Source of the DNA: Oenanthe sinensis
Lineage: Eukaryota > Streptophyta > Magnoliopsida > Apiales > Apiaceae
Assembly: GCA_028671895.1 (NCBI GenBank)
Contig: CM053800.1
Location: 8,577,886 to 8,641,885 of the forward strand
DNA: 64,000 nt
Reading direction: 5' to 3'
Below are positions 11,940 through 23,799 of this stretch, piece after piece. The notes under the pieces are model-generated. The model was not told the DNA's origin. It searched no databases and saw only the letters and a program-made list of their open reading frames with translations. Numbering within the stretch: position 1 is the stretch's first letter; every line of letters begins with the position of its first letter. The position numbers and the translations under genes were made by a program.

Positions 11940-13264
11940 TTTTTATTGTAAAACTGTTAAGGGCTGCTGTTAATTAAAACACTGGTAATCTTAACAAACA
12001 AGGCCATCACCCTTGTTTGACATGTAGGCTTTTTCGATCCATATCCAATGATTAATTAATTGCAATAGAACAAACTGGGCCATCACCCAAGCTTCCTCGA
12101 ATCAATATGTGGTTCTAATATGAGCCATTCAACCTGTATCAATGCTTGAGTTCATTTTTGTGGACGAGTTCATTTTTGCTTGAATCAATATGTGGACGAG
12201 TTCATTTTTGTATTATTTTGATACACACATAATACATTGAAGGTTCTATTTTGGTTAATAGATTTTTTTAATAATAAATCATTTAGGGTTGTTTATTACA
12301 GTAGTATTTATTATTTTCAATTGAATTATTATGTGTTAGTAAATTCTCGTATTTGTTCTTGTTGTCATGTTGTGTTGCAGAAATGTCTACAATTTGAAAA
12401 ACAATCTGTAACGAGGATGAAATCATGAGGTAATTTGTCGAATTTTTAGCACTGCATAACTGTAAAAGAATTGAATATAAATATTTGGTCAAACATGCAA
12501 GCAACTAGTGAATACACAAGAGGATAGAATAAGAATAAATGATGAATTGTTCTTTGACCAGAAATGCAACATCCGATGATTTCCATTCACGAGATGTAAC
12601 CAAGAAAACAAAATGTAACTGACCGGCCACTGACTCACACCCGAAGATAGCTCAAAGGTACATGATGTCCTTATCCGTCATGTGATTCCTACAGTATTCT
12701 AAACGTTCTAATTCTTGAATTTTTGTTACAAAAGAATAGTCATATACATTAATATGTTCTTTTGATTTTCTTATATTTTCTCAACAATTAAAGTATATAT
12801 ATCTCCCTAGTCCCTATATATGATATTTGCTATCAATATCCCTTATGATTACTACTCTCTTCGATCATCCAACCACTTCCAATAATAATCTTAATCCTCG
12901 ATCACTATTGTTATGCATGTGAAATAAACAGATTTAATAAATTCTCAAGAAATAAAATTGATGAATTTTGGTGATTTTTAATATATAAAATAGTGATCGA
13001 TAGTGTATAAACGGGTGATTTCTGTAGTATAAAATAGTGACCATATTTAATTTTTACCTTCTATATATTGAATTTTATATAATATATACAAAATCATTCA
13101 CCTCTTTTCATTTCTCAAATGAACATGCATGCATGGTTCGGCAAACGTTTTATAAAAACACAAGTAAATAGATGTAAAGCCTCGACAAGCCAAAAAAATC
13201 AACACCACAACCATCTCATTCTCCCATAGTTAACTGGTTGATATTATATTTATTGCATTCATTT
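11940..13264. other. Intergenic, region 3' of the WOX gene
   Basis: No gene seen. A 21-bp phrase (TGTGGACGAGTTCATTTTTG) occurs twice at about 12155-12210. The last few hundred bases should include the WOX 3' untranslated region. Confidence 0.5.
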
Positions 13265-14615
13265 TTACTTCTTGAGAGGAAGGAACTCAAAGAAATTAGT
13301 TGGAGAAAACTTGCTGCTAATGTTTGTAGTATCCACTTCTGAATGATTATCAATCTTTGGTGCATCAGTCAACTGATACTGATCATCATGATCACCGATC
13401 CAATGGGGGAAGAGCTCAAGTGTTTGATATTTTCTTTCCCCTTCAATGTTTTTCATATCTCTGCAGGGCATTAAGAGTTTCTTGTGATTTTGCGCACTAT
13501 CCACGGCACGAGAAGTATAAGAAAACTCCGTCAATTGTTGCCTAATGCTGGTGCCAATGCTGAGATGTAACCCTGTTTCCGCAAATTGAATTCTCTCTTT
13601 TACTTCGCTTTGTGCAACCTCTGCTGTTGCTAAAGACACTACTGACTCCTATATACAATGCATTTGAATAAAAATAAGATTAGATGATGTTTCATAATGT
13701 AAATTTAAATAAGATGGTTTCACCACTGTAACGCAAATGCACAGGTATTTCTGCACATGGTACACAGTTAATTAAGCATGCAATACATCGTTCCCGTGAC
13801 ATAAATATAACGTGTCCTGGAATTAAATTATAACTTCCAGGAAAGAAAAAGGTTTAATAAACAGACAGATACCTCTGAAATTGTACTGCAGTCTGAAGGG
13901 CTCGCCCAGTTCTTAGCCTGTCCAACTTCATAACCTGTCCTCAACCCTGTTGACATTAATGTAAACATAGTAAATGTAGTAGTAGAAACTTCAACATGAA
14001 AACTCCAATCAGAATAATATGCATAGTTCAATACTCTCTGAAAATTTGATACCTAAGCTTGGCACAATTACATGGACATCATGTTCATTATGGGATAAAT
14101 CATTATTTAATTGTTGTCGACGACGTTTCTGCCTTTCTCTAGCTTTGTGATTCTGAAACCAGTAGAACACATTCTTGCCTTCAATCTTACCAAACCGACG
14201 AAGCCTCGCAGCAATCTGTTGGATTTGAGCAGCGGAGGGAGTTCTTGTACCGGTTTGATATATTTCCTCTAGAGCATATAATTGTTCAGGAGTTGGTGTC
14301 CACCTTGCAGCTCCCATGCTCACTTCCTCTGTATTAAAAATAACTCCTCTTTTGTTTCTTTCACTCCCACTACCTATATACATGCAAACAATCATATACA
14401 TGTTCCTATAATATTAATATACATAAGATCATTATGACAAAAAACTTACTTAAATGTTGGTTTGCAACAGGAAAATAATGTTTGAGGAGACCATGATAAG
14501 CAGTTGGTGGTGTTGGAGAAGGGAACACAGTGTTAAGATATGATGGTTTCTTAGACATTGGCACAATGAGAGGCGGCTCAGAGTCTTTGCTATTGCCACA
14601 ACTCACTCTCCACAT
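13265..14615 (-). CDS. WOX1-like: WUSCHEL-related homeobox protein, WOX1/WOX6 type (4 exons)
   Basis: A DNA-binding regulator of lateral organ and blade growth in the WUS clade, acting in the nucleus. Exons inferred from GT-AG sites and phase: 14615-14450, 14373-14053, 13946-13873, 13648-13265, giving 314 residues. The homeodomain spans about residues 79-142 (RWTPTPEQLYALEEIYQ; helix 3 NVFYWFQNHKARERQK). The WUS box is TLELFP at 263-268 and the C-terminus is FFEFLPLKK. The WUS box plus the EFLPLK tail and the short YEVGQAKNW motif of exon 3 point to WOX1/WOX6 rather than WUS, WOX3, WOX4 or WOX5. No stops or frameshifts. Exon 1 (MWRVSCGNSKDSEPP) is the least conserved part, so this start is likely, not proven. 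A MITE lies 64 bp upstream of the ATG. Confidence 0.93.
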
Positions 14616-14679
14616 TTGGCAACTTAAAATTTCTATATTTTTCTTAAGGTTTGTGACTGTGTGTTGATCTAGAATATAA

Positions 14680-15433
14680 GAGCAAGTTCAACAGTGTCTT
14701 AGTTGATTTCTTATAAATATTATAAAATAATGGGTCTTAGTAATTTAGGTAATCTATTTTGCATGCGAACTCCAACAATCTTCCCTATATTCTTTATATT
14801 CATTCATTATTATTATAATAAGAGTAAATTGCAGTTTGATGGCTTGAACTAAAATGTTTTTATAATTTGATGGCTTATTTATTGAACTCAACATTTTAAT
14901 AGTTAAACAAAATATTTTAAAACAAGATGGGACTTTCGCTCGAATTCACACTGACGAAATTAATGGTAATAGTTTTTTTCTTAAAAAATATAAAAAAAAA
15001 TGCTCTCTCTTTTCTAATTTGGTCTTAAAAGATGTTTTTGTCCTTATTTTAATAAAATAGTTACCAACACTGTTAACCCCGTTAATGTGAATTCGAGCGG
15101 AATCCCCATTGTATTATAAAATATTTTGTTTAGCTATTAAAGTGTTGAGTCAAATATATCGGCCATCAAAATGTAAAAACATTTTAGTTCGGACAATCAA
15201 ACTATAATTTACTCTTATAACAATAATAAATTTGAATCTAGTAAATCTTAAAAAGGAGGAAAGAGAAAAGAAAGAGAAAATATGTGAGAAAGGGGAGAGA
15301 AATGAATTTTTTATTGACTATAATATCTTAAAAGATCCCTATTAATAACACATGATTAGTAAAATTTAGAATATTGTCATATTCCCTATTTTTGAGATTA
15401 GATGCTCATTTAGGGATGTTGTTGGACTTTCTC
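14680..15433. mobile_element. Harbinger-type MITE just upstream of the WOX gene, carrying a nested element
   Basis: The left end GAGCAAGTTCAACAG and right end GTTGGACTTTCTC are imperfect inverted repeats. Both sides carry TAA (14677-14679, 15434-15436). The 754-bp length is inflated by the nested fold-back at 14821-15215. The element starts 64 bp upstream of the WOX start codon, so it lies in the 5' leader or core promoter. The same terminal type occurs at 18355-18649. Confidence 0.7.
14821..15215. mobile_element. Fold-back (long inverted repeat) element nested in the MITE
   Basis: Ends AGAGTAAATTGCAGTTTGAT and ATCAAACTATAATTTACTCT are inverted. The inverted relation continues inward (AAAATGTTTTTAT / ATGTAAAAACATTTTAG; GAATTCACA / TGTGAATTC), so nearly all 395 bp are self-complementary. 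A target duplication could not be decided in the AT-rich flanks. It may be Mutator-like. Confidence 0.7.
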
Positions 15434-17099
15434 TAAGTGAGAGAGCGGCACTAGCTAGTGATTTTATTTCATGGGTTCGAAAAATAAGATGCTAGTTATG
15501 ATCATGTACACATAAATGTATTTTGTAGCTTAGAAAATTAATGCATGCATGGTAGTATGACTAGTATCTACCTATCAAGAATTACAAATATTATTTATAT
15601 TTGTAGGTTATATAGTTTCAGAGATTCTACGTAACTGATGCGACCGATTCTGCAGAGATAGAGACTGAACAATTAGCAATGTAGATCGAGAGAAGGCTTG
15701 CTGAGATAAAGGCAAAGGAGGTGGAACTATATATTTATATATATAGGTCAACTATGCTACCTATATATAGCTAGGTACGTATGTAGCTAAGCTCTATATA
15801 CATTCTTAGAATTAATTTGAAAGTGAAAGCGAGCGAGAGAGAGGGAGAGAGGGAGTGCATGAATTGAAGACAAAACAAAAAGGAGCAAGTAGATGGGGGG
15901 TTGAAATTCTAGGGAGATATTGGAAGGCGGGTAAAAAAAGCGACGTATCAATGATGAGTTACTTCATGACTGTTATGAATTGCATTTACATATTTTACAA
16001 ACCTTTAGTGTGTGTATGTGTGTGCCTTTTAACACAAAAGTTGCACTCTTTTCCATTCATTGTTTTGTTCAGGCTTCCCCCGTCTCGTGCTTTTCACATT
16101 TTCTTCTTAATCCATACTGCCCTCCTCTTCAATACACAAACATATAACTGTACAAGACTTAATGAAGTTGGTCCAAGCAAAAAGTTTGCAGTGTCCGGAC
16201 TAAAATTTACTCAATCCTATTAAAGTTGAATTCAACCAAAAGTTTTAGATTTCCCTAAAAAATTGAACTTGTATGATCGAATCGATTTATTTAAGACATA
16301 ATACAACTTTACAACAAGATTATATAATATAGCTGAACTTTACTTTAACATTATGCAACAAAATCTAAGCATGTTTAATATTCTCGTACAAGATAAAACT
16401 ATTTTATTACACAACTCATTATTTGATTATCTGTCGTGATGCTCTATATCAGTGGTGAAACTAGGATTTCTAAACAATCGGGACTGAAATATGTTATATT
16501 AAAATTTTTAATGATCATTCGAGAATAGCCAAGATTCAAATGAAAATTTATACTGATTTTTAAGAAGAAAATGTGAAAAAATTCAACGATTTTCACTACT
16601 GTAAATCTTAATGTAACGTAATATGTAATAGTGGATATCGATAACTCAACTAAGAAACAAAAACAGTCAAATAATACTAATATGTAACATAGGAATCCAG
16701 AATGGCATGTAAACAGGAATCATACATATATCATTGCAGAGCATTCAAGATGAAAGAGTTACTAAACGTCAGCGAGAGAATTTCATTAATATGTTCAGGG
16801 CTCAGCAACAAATAAAAATTCAGAAGATTTCATATTAAAGACAGTGTAATGATTTGAGTATAAATGTCAAAGGGTTTCCGTGATCAGAAGCAATGCAACA
16901 GTCCAAGATTAATCAGCTGAAACATAACAAAATTCAAGGGAATTCAATTCAGTGTTAGTCGTTTGTGAACCAGACCAGTGCACTAAGCGTCAGCACAACA
17001 AGAAAAGAATTGTCTTGTTTAATTAGAAGAAATTCAGTTGATCAAGCCAGAAGAGTGAAAACCAAGTGATAAATACTTCAAACATTTCAATAATATTGT
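15434..17099. other. Intergenic, upstream of the WOX gene
   Basis: Holds a GAGAGAGAG purine run at about 15830-15855 and a short (GT)n at about 16008-16023. The frame at 15855-16223 spans the GT run and has no family signature, so I do not call it. From about 16700 the text looks like the interior of the copia-type LTR ending at 17944. Confidence 0.5.
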
Positions 17100-17578
17100 T
17101 AAGGCAAGTATTACTACAATTCGGTGTTCCAGTACTCTTAAAGCAATTGAGAGGCGCAAGTAAACAAGTTTTAGTACTATGTGGCGCCTACACACTACAA
17201 CTAGAGTGTAGGCGCAAGTAGGCGCAACAAACATCATTCCTAAGCATAAGGAAAGATTAAGGGAAGGTTTGTGACGCCTGCAAAAGGCAATGGGAGTGCA
17301 GGCGCAACAAAATCATTTCTAGGCGCAACAACACACTAAGGGAAATTTTAGTGGCGCCTACACAAGGTGGATGGTGTACAAGCGCAACATAAAGTAATAT
17401 TGGCGTAAGGAAACTTGTTGAATAATTCTAAGACACTTAGTGGCGCATATATAGTGCAATAAGAGTAGAGGCGCAACAAAAAGAGATGTCTTAGCGCAAC
17501 AAACATCTATAGGTGCAACAAAGGGATTTAGTGGCGCCCACACACTGCAGTCACTATACAAGCGCAACAAAGGACTTG
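17100..17578. repeat. GGCGC/GCGCAAC minisatellite of about 90-bp units
   Basis: Five diverged units start near 17178, 17268, 17350, 17438 and 17528 (spacing about 80-92 bp). Each has the form GTGGCGCCTACAC - spacer - GTGTAGGCGCAACAA, so each can fold as a hairpin. Unit sequences differ by many substitutions, showing age. The array directly precedes a TGTTAGG LTR-like start. Confidence 0.7.
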
Positions 17579-17581
17579 CAT

Positions 17582-17944
17582 TGTTAGGAAATCAATTCAT
17601 TTGATTTCCAAAAGTCTACACAAATATGTATGGGTTTAATTCGAAAGAATGAATGTGCATTTTCTTTAGTAAACTCAACAAACTTACGGGAGCTCCATTA
17701 AAGCCAAGCATTAAACACCACCTGTATTTTTGTTGTAATATTGGTTGAACCCATAGAAACTAATCATTTAATTAGAAGTGTAGCATCTCAGGGATTTAAT
17801 AATATATCTTTATTTCCCCGAATCGTTGTATTTTATTTACTACAATTTTTATATCTCAAGAACATAAACACTTAATCCGCAATTATACAAAAATCTACCA
17901 ACATCATATTTAACCCCCCTTCTACGACGATTTAGAACCTAACA
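17582..17944 (+). mobile_element. Probable copia-type LTR fragment
   Basis: Begins TGTTAGGAAATCAA and ends GAACCTAACA. Near the right end it has ATTTAACCCCCCTTCTACGA, matching the C-rich tract near the 3' end of the confirmed copia LTR at 1230-2219. No primer-binding site follows and the 5-bp flanks (TGCAT, ACTAC) differ, so it is neither a clean solo LTR nor an intact 5' LTR. The true LTR may extend left over the minisatellite. Confidence 0.45.
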
Positions 17945-18354
17945 ACTACTAAACTTGGGTTTCGGCCTCAGTTAACCCTCCTAGATTCCACCATATAATT
18001 GAGCATCGTTCTCCAATCTACTGAAATTACTTGTCTTCCATCTTCTGCAGTTAAACAGCTGTTAAATCCTGTTGCAGATTTTACCTGTCTATAAAATCCA
18101 AACATCACCCCTAATAATAGGTCCCCTGGACCAAAGACACTTCAATACAGATGCAGACCAAAACAACCTCGAGTGTCGCGTCCACATAAGACATTGTGAC
18201 TTTAAAAAGAGGTCATGAGCTTCTTCTTCACCTCCCTTTTTTTCTTTGGTAGGGTTTGATTATGTGGAATTGGGGAGGGGGAGACTACAAATCTACGATA
18301 CATGTCAAGTCCAAGTACCCGGGACCTATGATTTTCGAATTGCTCAAGAGCTAA
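17945..18354. other. Intergenic, no gene seen
   Basis: No recognisable coding or repeat structure; the 67-codon minus frame at 18202-18405 has no family signature. Confidence 0.45.
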
Positions 18355-18649
18355 GAACAAGTACAATGCATAGTTAAATATTGGTTGTATAGTTATAATA
18401 TACAATTAAAACTAAAATTAAAAAAACACCACTCCAATACATAGTTAATGAAAAGATTCATAAATAGATAATTGGTTCTATATTTGCAATCAAAGATAAC
18501 TATAGCTTGATTAATTAAAAAAAAGATAGTTATAACCATCTTTACTTATCATTAAATAATTAAAAATGAAAGGCAAGTTAACCCACTTTAGATGAATGTT
18601 GAAAAAATTTGATAAAATATTATCAAATAAAATAGTGTTGGACTTGCTC
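18355..18649. mobile_element. Harbinger-type MITE, GAGCAAGT family
   Basis: Left end GAACAAGTACAATGC and right end GTGTTGGACTTGCTC are inverted with about 11 of 15 matches. Flanks are TAA (18352-18354) and TGA (18650-18652), close to the expected 3-bp duplication. Same terminal type as 14680-15433. Confidence 0.55.
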
Positions 18650-19391
18650 TGACATGCACGGTGGTGCTGACTGCTGACACATAAAATAGATACTACGTAT
18701 TTTATTTTCCCAACTTGATCATAGAAGTGGATTAAGTTTTGGATGACCAAGCATCAAATCCCGTACACAATTTTTATTTTTTTTACTGCCCTCCAGAGCA
18801 TCCTGAAATCCCAATATTCTCAAAAAATATTAAATATGAAGACAAACATTATGGTAAAATATTGCTCAGGAGATGGGCTCCTTGTTATCCACTCTTCAAT
18901 GAATATTGAAGAGATGGTAGCTTAACAAGGAGGGATTTGAAATTCTAATTTATTTTCCAACAATTTGATGCAAAATAAAAGGGGAAAGGGAAAAACATAC
19001 TCAGTTATCCTGCTTAGAGCGAGCTCTGAGGATATCTGATGCAAAATAAATAGCTAAATAATCCAGTTCTCCAAGCCATAATACTGATTTTCCTCAAAGA
19101 GTTTGCCCAAGAAGAAAGATGGAAACAGATATCCACCACAGTTTTACAACACATCTCACACTTTCTAGCATAGGTACATTGTTGCTTATAAAAAGCTCGT
19201 TCAAAAACCTGAAAATCAAATAATTTCCTATGAAAGGAATGCTGTACATAGATATGTAAATTTATGTGAAACCTGAGAAGCTAACCATGACCAGTGATAC
19301 AATATATTAGATACGAGTCAGGTCAGTCAGCTGCTGATTCCACGAGAGAGTTCAGAATAATCGACAAATTGGCTATAATCTAGACCTGATG

Positions 19392-22120
19392 CTATTCTAG
19401 AAGCTTATTACAGGTGGCAACACCAACAGCTGCAGCAAGATGCCAAGCAGCGTGAAGGAATGGGGTTTGTGGAAGAGCATCATCAGCAATAAAAAGTGCA
19501 GCACCTAGGAGTGATGACATTTTGTGCATGTTGTGAGCCATCTTCAGATTTGGATCTTTCAGCGCTCGTTTTGCAAATGCAACCTAAATCGATGTCTGAT
19601 CTTTTAGTACAAAAACATCACAATCTAAGCTAGCCCTGACAAATTTATTAAATAAAACTTCAAAGACTGGGGGCTAAACATAGTAACACAAGCAGAAATC
19701 AGTAGACCATTTGAAAAGAGCCAAAAACCAACAAGATAATAAAAGCGCATTATATTACCCATATGGGTGATATAATTTTTTTTACGACAGAAGATAAGCC
19801 CTTTACCACTGGGGCTATCCAATCATGCTCATGTGGGTGATATAATTTAGATTTAAAAAAAAAAGGAAAAAAACCATGTATATGAGTTCTTGAATTACAT
19901 GCACTATTGCCATGCTATAATACTGGCAAATTTAAGAAACCTGTCTACACTTTTGTTCTACAAGTGACTTTCAGATGCACTGGATTCCAGCGTACTGAAT
20001 ACTGATAATAACCCATGAACAGAGTCACGTACTAACAAAATTGCAAGAAGTATTACAGAATATATGCAAATCCTAAAAGTTTAGACATTTACCTCCATCA
20101 TCCCAGTGTGAACCGCTGACACCATCAGAGGCTGGATTGGTAGAGCCAATGCAGATACTGCCATCAACAACTTTGAGTTTTCATCCCGAAGTGCCCTTGA
20201 CAAACACTGCCAAGCAATTTCAGTTATATACCATATTGAGTCATAAAATACTCTAGGGAGAAAAGTGACCTTTGAACACTGAATAAATTAGGCAGGTGAC
20301 AAAACAGACCCCTATGCGGCTATGCAGAGATAATTCAATATATATATATATTTTCAAATAAACGTTTTCTGACAATTTATCTAGTTATATTTAACTTGTG
20401 TTCTCACAATTACAATAACAAATCCGAAGTCCACCTAACCCCCTAGGTTCCACCTAATAGAAGAAAAAAAGTCGAGTGCCCAGATAATTCTTTATAACAC
20501 TGCATATTATACCAGAAAACTATCATAAAAGTCGGGTGCCCAGATAATTCTTTATAACACTGCATATAATAACCAGAAAACTATCATAACAGCAAATAGA
20601 TGAAATTTCTAAATACAACATATGTAACAAAGAATGGTAATCAGAGTGACGGGCTTGCAACTGATACTAGCAGAAAGTTAGAAACTACACCATAAAAGGC
20701 TCCAATTTTAATGATCTTAATTAATCAATGCTTAGACTTGGTTACTTATTTATGTCTGCATTTGAATGCTTTCATATCTGTGTGTCTCCATGTTTGCATT
20801 TAGAATTTAAAAAGGTAAGGTAATTGGAATCCCATGCTTAGAACCGAAACTAGCGAAAATGAACACCACAACATACAATATTTACGATCTTTATCAGTAC
20901 TATTTCTAGTCAATATCATTGGAATGAAAATGTTCATCTCTTACCAAAAACAAGAAAGTATTGTTTGACTTGTGTAGTATATACTATTATCAATTTTGCA
21001 ATTGTGCTGCGATTAACTAACTCATCCTCAATCATACAATATAATGTTATATTTTAGTATTGAAGATGAATATTTGACTAACCACTGTAGCTGTAGCTAT
21101 CATAGTGTAGTCAGCCCATCTCGTATATTTTCTCAAACTGCCTCTTGATACATGGTACAAACTTGAGGCAACCCCCACTCCAATTAATGAATTTGCATAG
21201 ATCTTACAGTTCAGGTTCTTTCTGCATCATAAGAAACTTAATAGTTAGACAAATGAAAGTCGACAAAAGCTAATGCTATTAAATTGTAAGTCATGCCTTG
21301 GGGTTTGAATTCCAATAGCAACAAAAGGTAATGAAGTAAGCACATTAACAATTGTTTCTCCAAGATTCCGATCACCTACAAGCCAGTATTCAACTCTTAG
21401 CAAAAATGTAAAGGTGATTAAAAGATTACAAATTGTAGAAGGTGTTAGTATAAAAATTAAAAGTTTTCACCACTAAGTGTATTACCATGCAACGAACACC
21501 TTATAGGTCTAAGACATGAAGGTCTTTGCTGCCATACTCTCCTGAGAAGCACGTGATATAAATTTTATCAGGTTTCAGATAAAGTTTGAATATTAAACAT
21601 GCACACAAAATTAAAAAATTAAATCTGAATCTCTGAGTCTGAACTGAAGTAACTAAATTTAGTAAAAAGTTTTAAACTTGCTCTTTATGCAGATGCACTA
21701 AAATAAAACACAATATATACTTTTGCCTATATGAGTTTTGTTCTATGGAGAACCTTAAATAGAGTACTAATTGGAGAATATATATGTCCTGCATTAGATT
21801 CTGCAATATATTATAAGCATAATATAATGCAGTACATATATGTTCTCTAATTAGTACTCCATTTAAGGTTCTCCATAGAACTTTTGCCTATATATATACA
21901 TATATATATGTATATGAATGATACTTTAGTTAGGCAGTTTCTTAACTCACTGCAAAATTAGTAACTGACTAGCTCCAACAACTGAAGTTTGGCAGGTCGA
22001 CTGATGGAAGCTCTCATGCTGATTTATCTCTTCCACAGTAAATGCTGAATGAGGTACCAAATGAACTCCATGAATGCCTTCCAGAGCTCTACTCTTGTTC
22101 AGAGTACTCTGGGGACTCAT
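19392..22120 (-). CDS. CREST-superfamily-like multipass membrane protein (5 exons)
   Basis: Predicted 237-residue protein from exons 22120-21951, 21395-21297, 21221-21083, 20206-20093, 19583-19392. Phases join perfectly (2, 2, 0, 0) and there is no internal stop. After a polar N-terminus, hydrophobic segments lie near residues 71-86, 99-114, 125-136, 149-168, 196-206 and 216-230. The S-x3-H, D, H-x3-H pattern of CREST hydrolases (alkaline ceramidase, PAQR, Per1, TMEM8) is visible: SSLYH (109-113), RWADY with D127, and FLHAAWH (H218, H222). The pattern implies a metal-dependent lipid hydrolase or relative in an endomembrane, which is inference. Intron 2 appears to use a GC donor (CAAG|GCATGA) at 21296-21295; all others are GT-AG. 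An in-frame TAA precedes the ATG. I do not know a gene name. Confidence 0.78.
20467..20589. repeat. 60-bp tandem duplication in intron 3 of the CREST-like gene
   Basis: Two adjacent copies of a segment containing GTGCCCAGATAATTCTTTAT and ending AACTATCAT, differing by about three bases and one indel. Seen directly. Confidence 0.85.
21740..21882. mobile_element. Hairpin MITE in intron 1 of the CREST-like gene
   Basis: Arms of about 55 bp (GTTCTATGGAGAACCTTAAAT / ATTTAAGGTTCTCCATAGAAC outermost) are near-perfect inverted repeats. A 13-bp direct repeat CTTTTGCCTATAT flanks it (about 21719 and 21880), possibly including the target duplication. Superfamily undetermined. Confidence 0.7.
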
Positions 22121-22922
22121 AAGTTAATTGGCAACCAGTCAAATCAGACTGATTGCCAGCAGCACCACGTGGGGTGGCAATGGGAGTAAGGGTGGATGAG
22201 CACGAAATCCTGCTAAAGCAATAGCAAATCGTCAGTAGTAAAAAAATTCAATCAATAGACATTGTCGACTTTGTGTGCTAGAGAAAAATATCATGAACTA
22301 TGAGTACACATTTCTTCCGATTAAATAAGTACATAACTAAGGATTTATCACAAAGGTCTACCATGACTAAGTTTTCTTTTCCTGGGTGTCATTTTAAGGT
22401 ATAACCATAACTAAAATCAGAAGTTTGCATCCCCTCCATTCATTATGGTAATGCTTAACATGATTTTTATGTTTGCAGGTTGACCAGGATTTATTATTTG
22501 TCCGTAATCTTGCCTTCATACTGCTTTAGGAAAAAATAACAGATGTGAAATTTTCTACGAAGAAAGGATATAGTATACAGGTGCGAGGGTGAATTTGACG
22601 TATATGATAACACACGGATTTGGGTACGGGGGTATATGGCATATGAAATAAGTATAAAATAAATATAGATTCAATGTAATGTATAACAAAACCCAATAAC
22701 AAAACCAAATAACAAAACCAAAAACTTGATGCGAATTGAATCAAATGCATGACTTGGTAATCTAAAACACAATAAATCAAGTTACAATTTTATTTTTTTG
22801 TATCAATACACCTATATTGGTAATTAACATCAGTATTTTGCTTATGATAACGTAGTTAATTAACAATAACTTGAGCACGATTCATGAAAATGAAATTAAG
22901 GTTGGGATTATGCAAGTACAAG
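22121..22922. other. 5' region of the CREST-like gene, no further gene
   Basis: Between the coding start and the hAT insertion. If the leader at 24.7 kb belongs to this gene, this stretch is first-intron and 5' untranslated sequence. The 84-codon minus frame at 22526-22780 has no family signature. Confidence 0.45.
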
Positions 22923-23799
22923 CAGTGTTGTTTAAGGCGCAAATTATAAAAAAGCGCAAGACCTAAGTTTGAAGCGCGAGGCGTCATTAATCACGCGCCT
23001 TTTAACCAAAAAAAATCACAAATTTAACAAAAAACTAGTACTTAACATAATCTTAACATTTAAACATAATAAAAAACATAGTGATTTAACAAAAAACTAG
23101 TACTTAACATAATCTTAACATTTAAACATAATAAAAAACATAATAACATGATAATAGTGTCAATAATTAAGGCTTAATCGATAAGGTTCTCTAGTTCAAA
23201 AGCTTCGGTGTCATTAAACTCGATTTATGGCCCCTCAAATTCTCGCTCTTCCTCTTCCTCTTCGTCATCTTCATCTATTAGAGTTGAAGAAAATGCTCCG
23301 TGAGTTGTATTAGAGGTGGATCTGCTTCTTGTCAAGCGTCTCTACTGGAGTTCCATACTTCCATCCGATATCAGGAGTGCGAGTCATTATCAGATAAGAA
23401 TCAGAAGAGATGAAGAGAGATTAAGAGAGACAGAGAAGAAAATTGAGAAAAGACAGAGACAGAGATTAAGAGAGACAGAGAAGAAAATTGAGAAAAAAAA
23501 TCTGCAAATATACGTATATATCTGTGTGTATATACTGAGAAAGACTTACGTTTAGATGGAGGCTGTGATGTTTAGATGAGATTGGGTCTTATGAACACTT
23601 TAGGGTTTTTTCCTTTTAGCCCTTTTTTAAGGATATTATCGTCTTTTTTGTTATCAGCGCCTTTTTACATTTAGTAGCACCTTTAGCGTCTTTTAGCGCC
23701 TTTTGGACGATTTCAGAATCGCACTAAATCGCTTAATTTCGAATCGCACACCTTGCGCCTAATCGCGAAGCGCCATTAATCGCGCCTTTAACAACACTG
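22923..23799. mobile_element. hAT element with perfect 8-bp target duplication
   Basis: Terminal inverted repeats CAGTGTTGTTTAAGGCGC and GCGCCTTTAACAACACTG differ by one indel. AGTACAAG duplicates flank it (22915-22922, 23800-23807). Subterminal GCGCC/GGCGC motifs are dense. A 60-bp tandem duplication (ACTAGTACTTAACATAATCT) lies at about 23025-23145 and a CAGAGAAGAAAATTGAGAAA repeat at about 23430-23495. On the minus strand an acidic peptide (DEDDEEEEEREFEG) near 23230-23280 may be the remains of a transposase C-terminus; no complete transposase is present. Confidence 0.92.

Noticed and set aside
14821..15215. Mutator-type 9-bp target duplication around the fold-back element
   Set aside because: Flanks ATTATAATA and TATAACAAT do not match well enough in AT-rich DNA.
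15855..16223. 122-codon plus-strand frame upstream of the WOX gene
   Set aside because: It spans GA- and GT-rich tracts, has no recognisable domain and no clear gene context.
17100..17578. CRISPR-like array
   Set aside because: Units are diverged throughout, there are no conserved repeats with unique spacers, and the context is plant nuclear DNA.
17582..17944. Solo LTR interpretation
   Set aside because: The 5-bp flanks (TGCAT, ACTAC) do not match and the true left border is uncertain, so only an LTR fragment is called.
23316..23555. 79-codon plus-strand frame rich in RETEKKIEK
   Set aside because: It arises from a purine-rich tandem repeat inside the hAT element.
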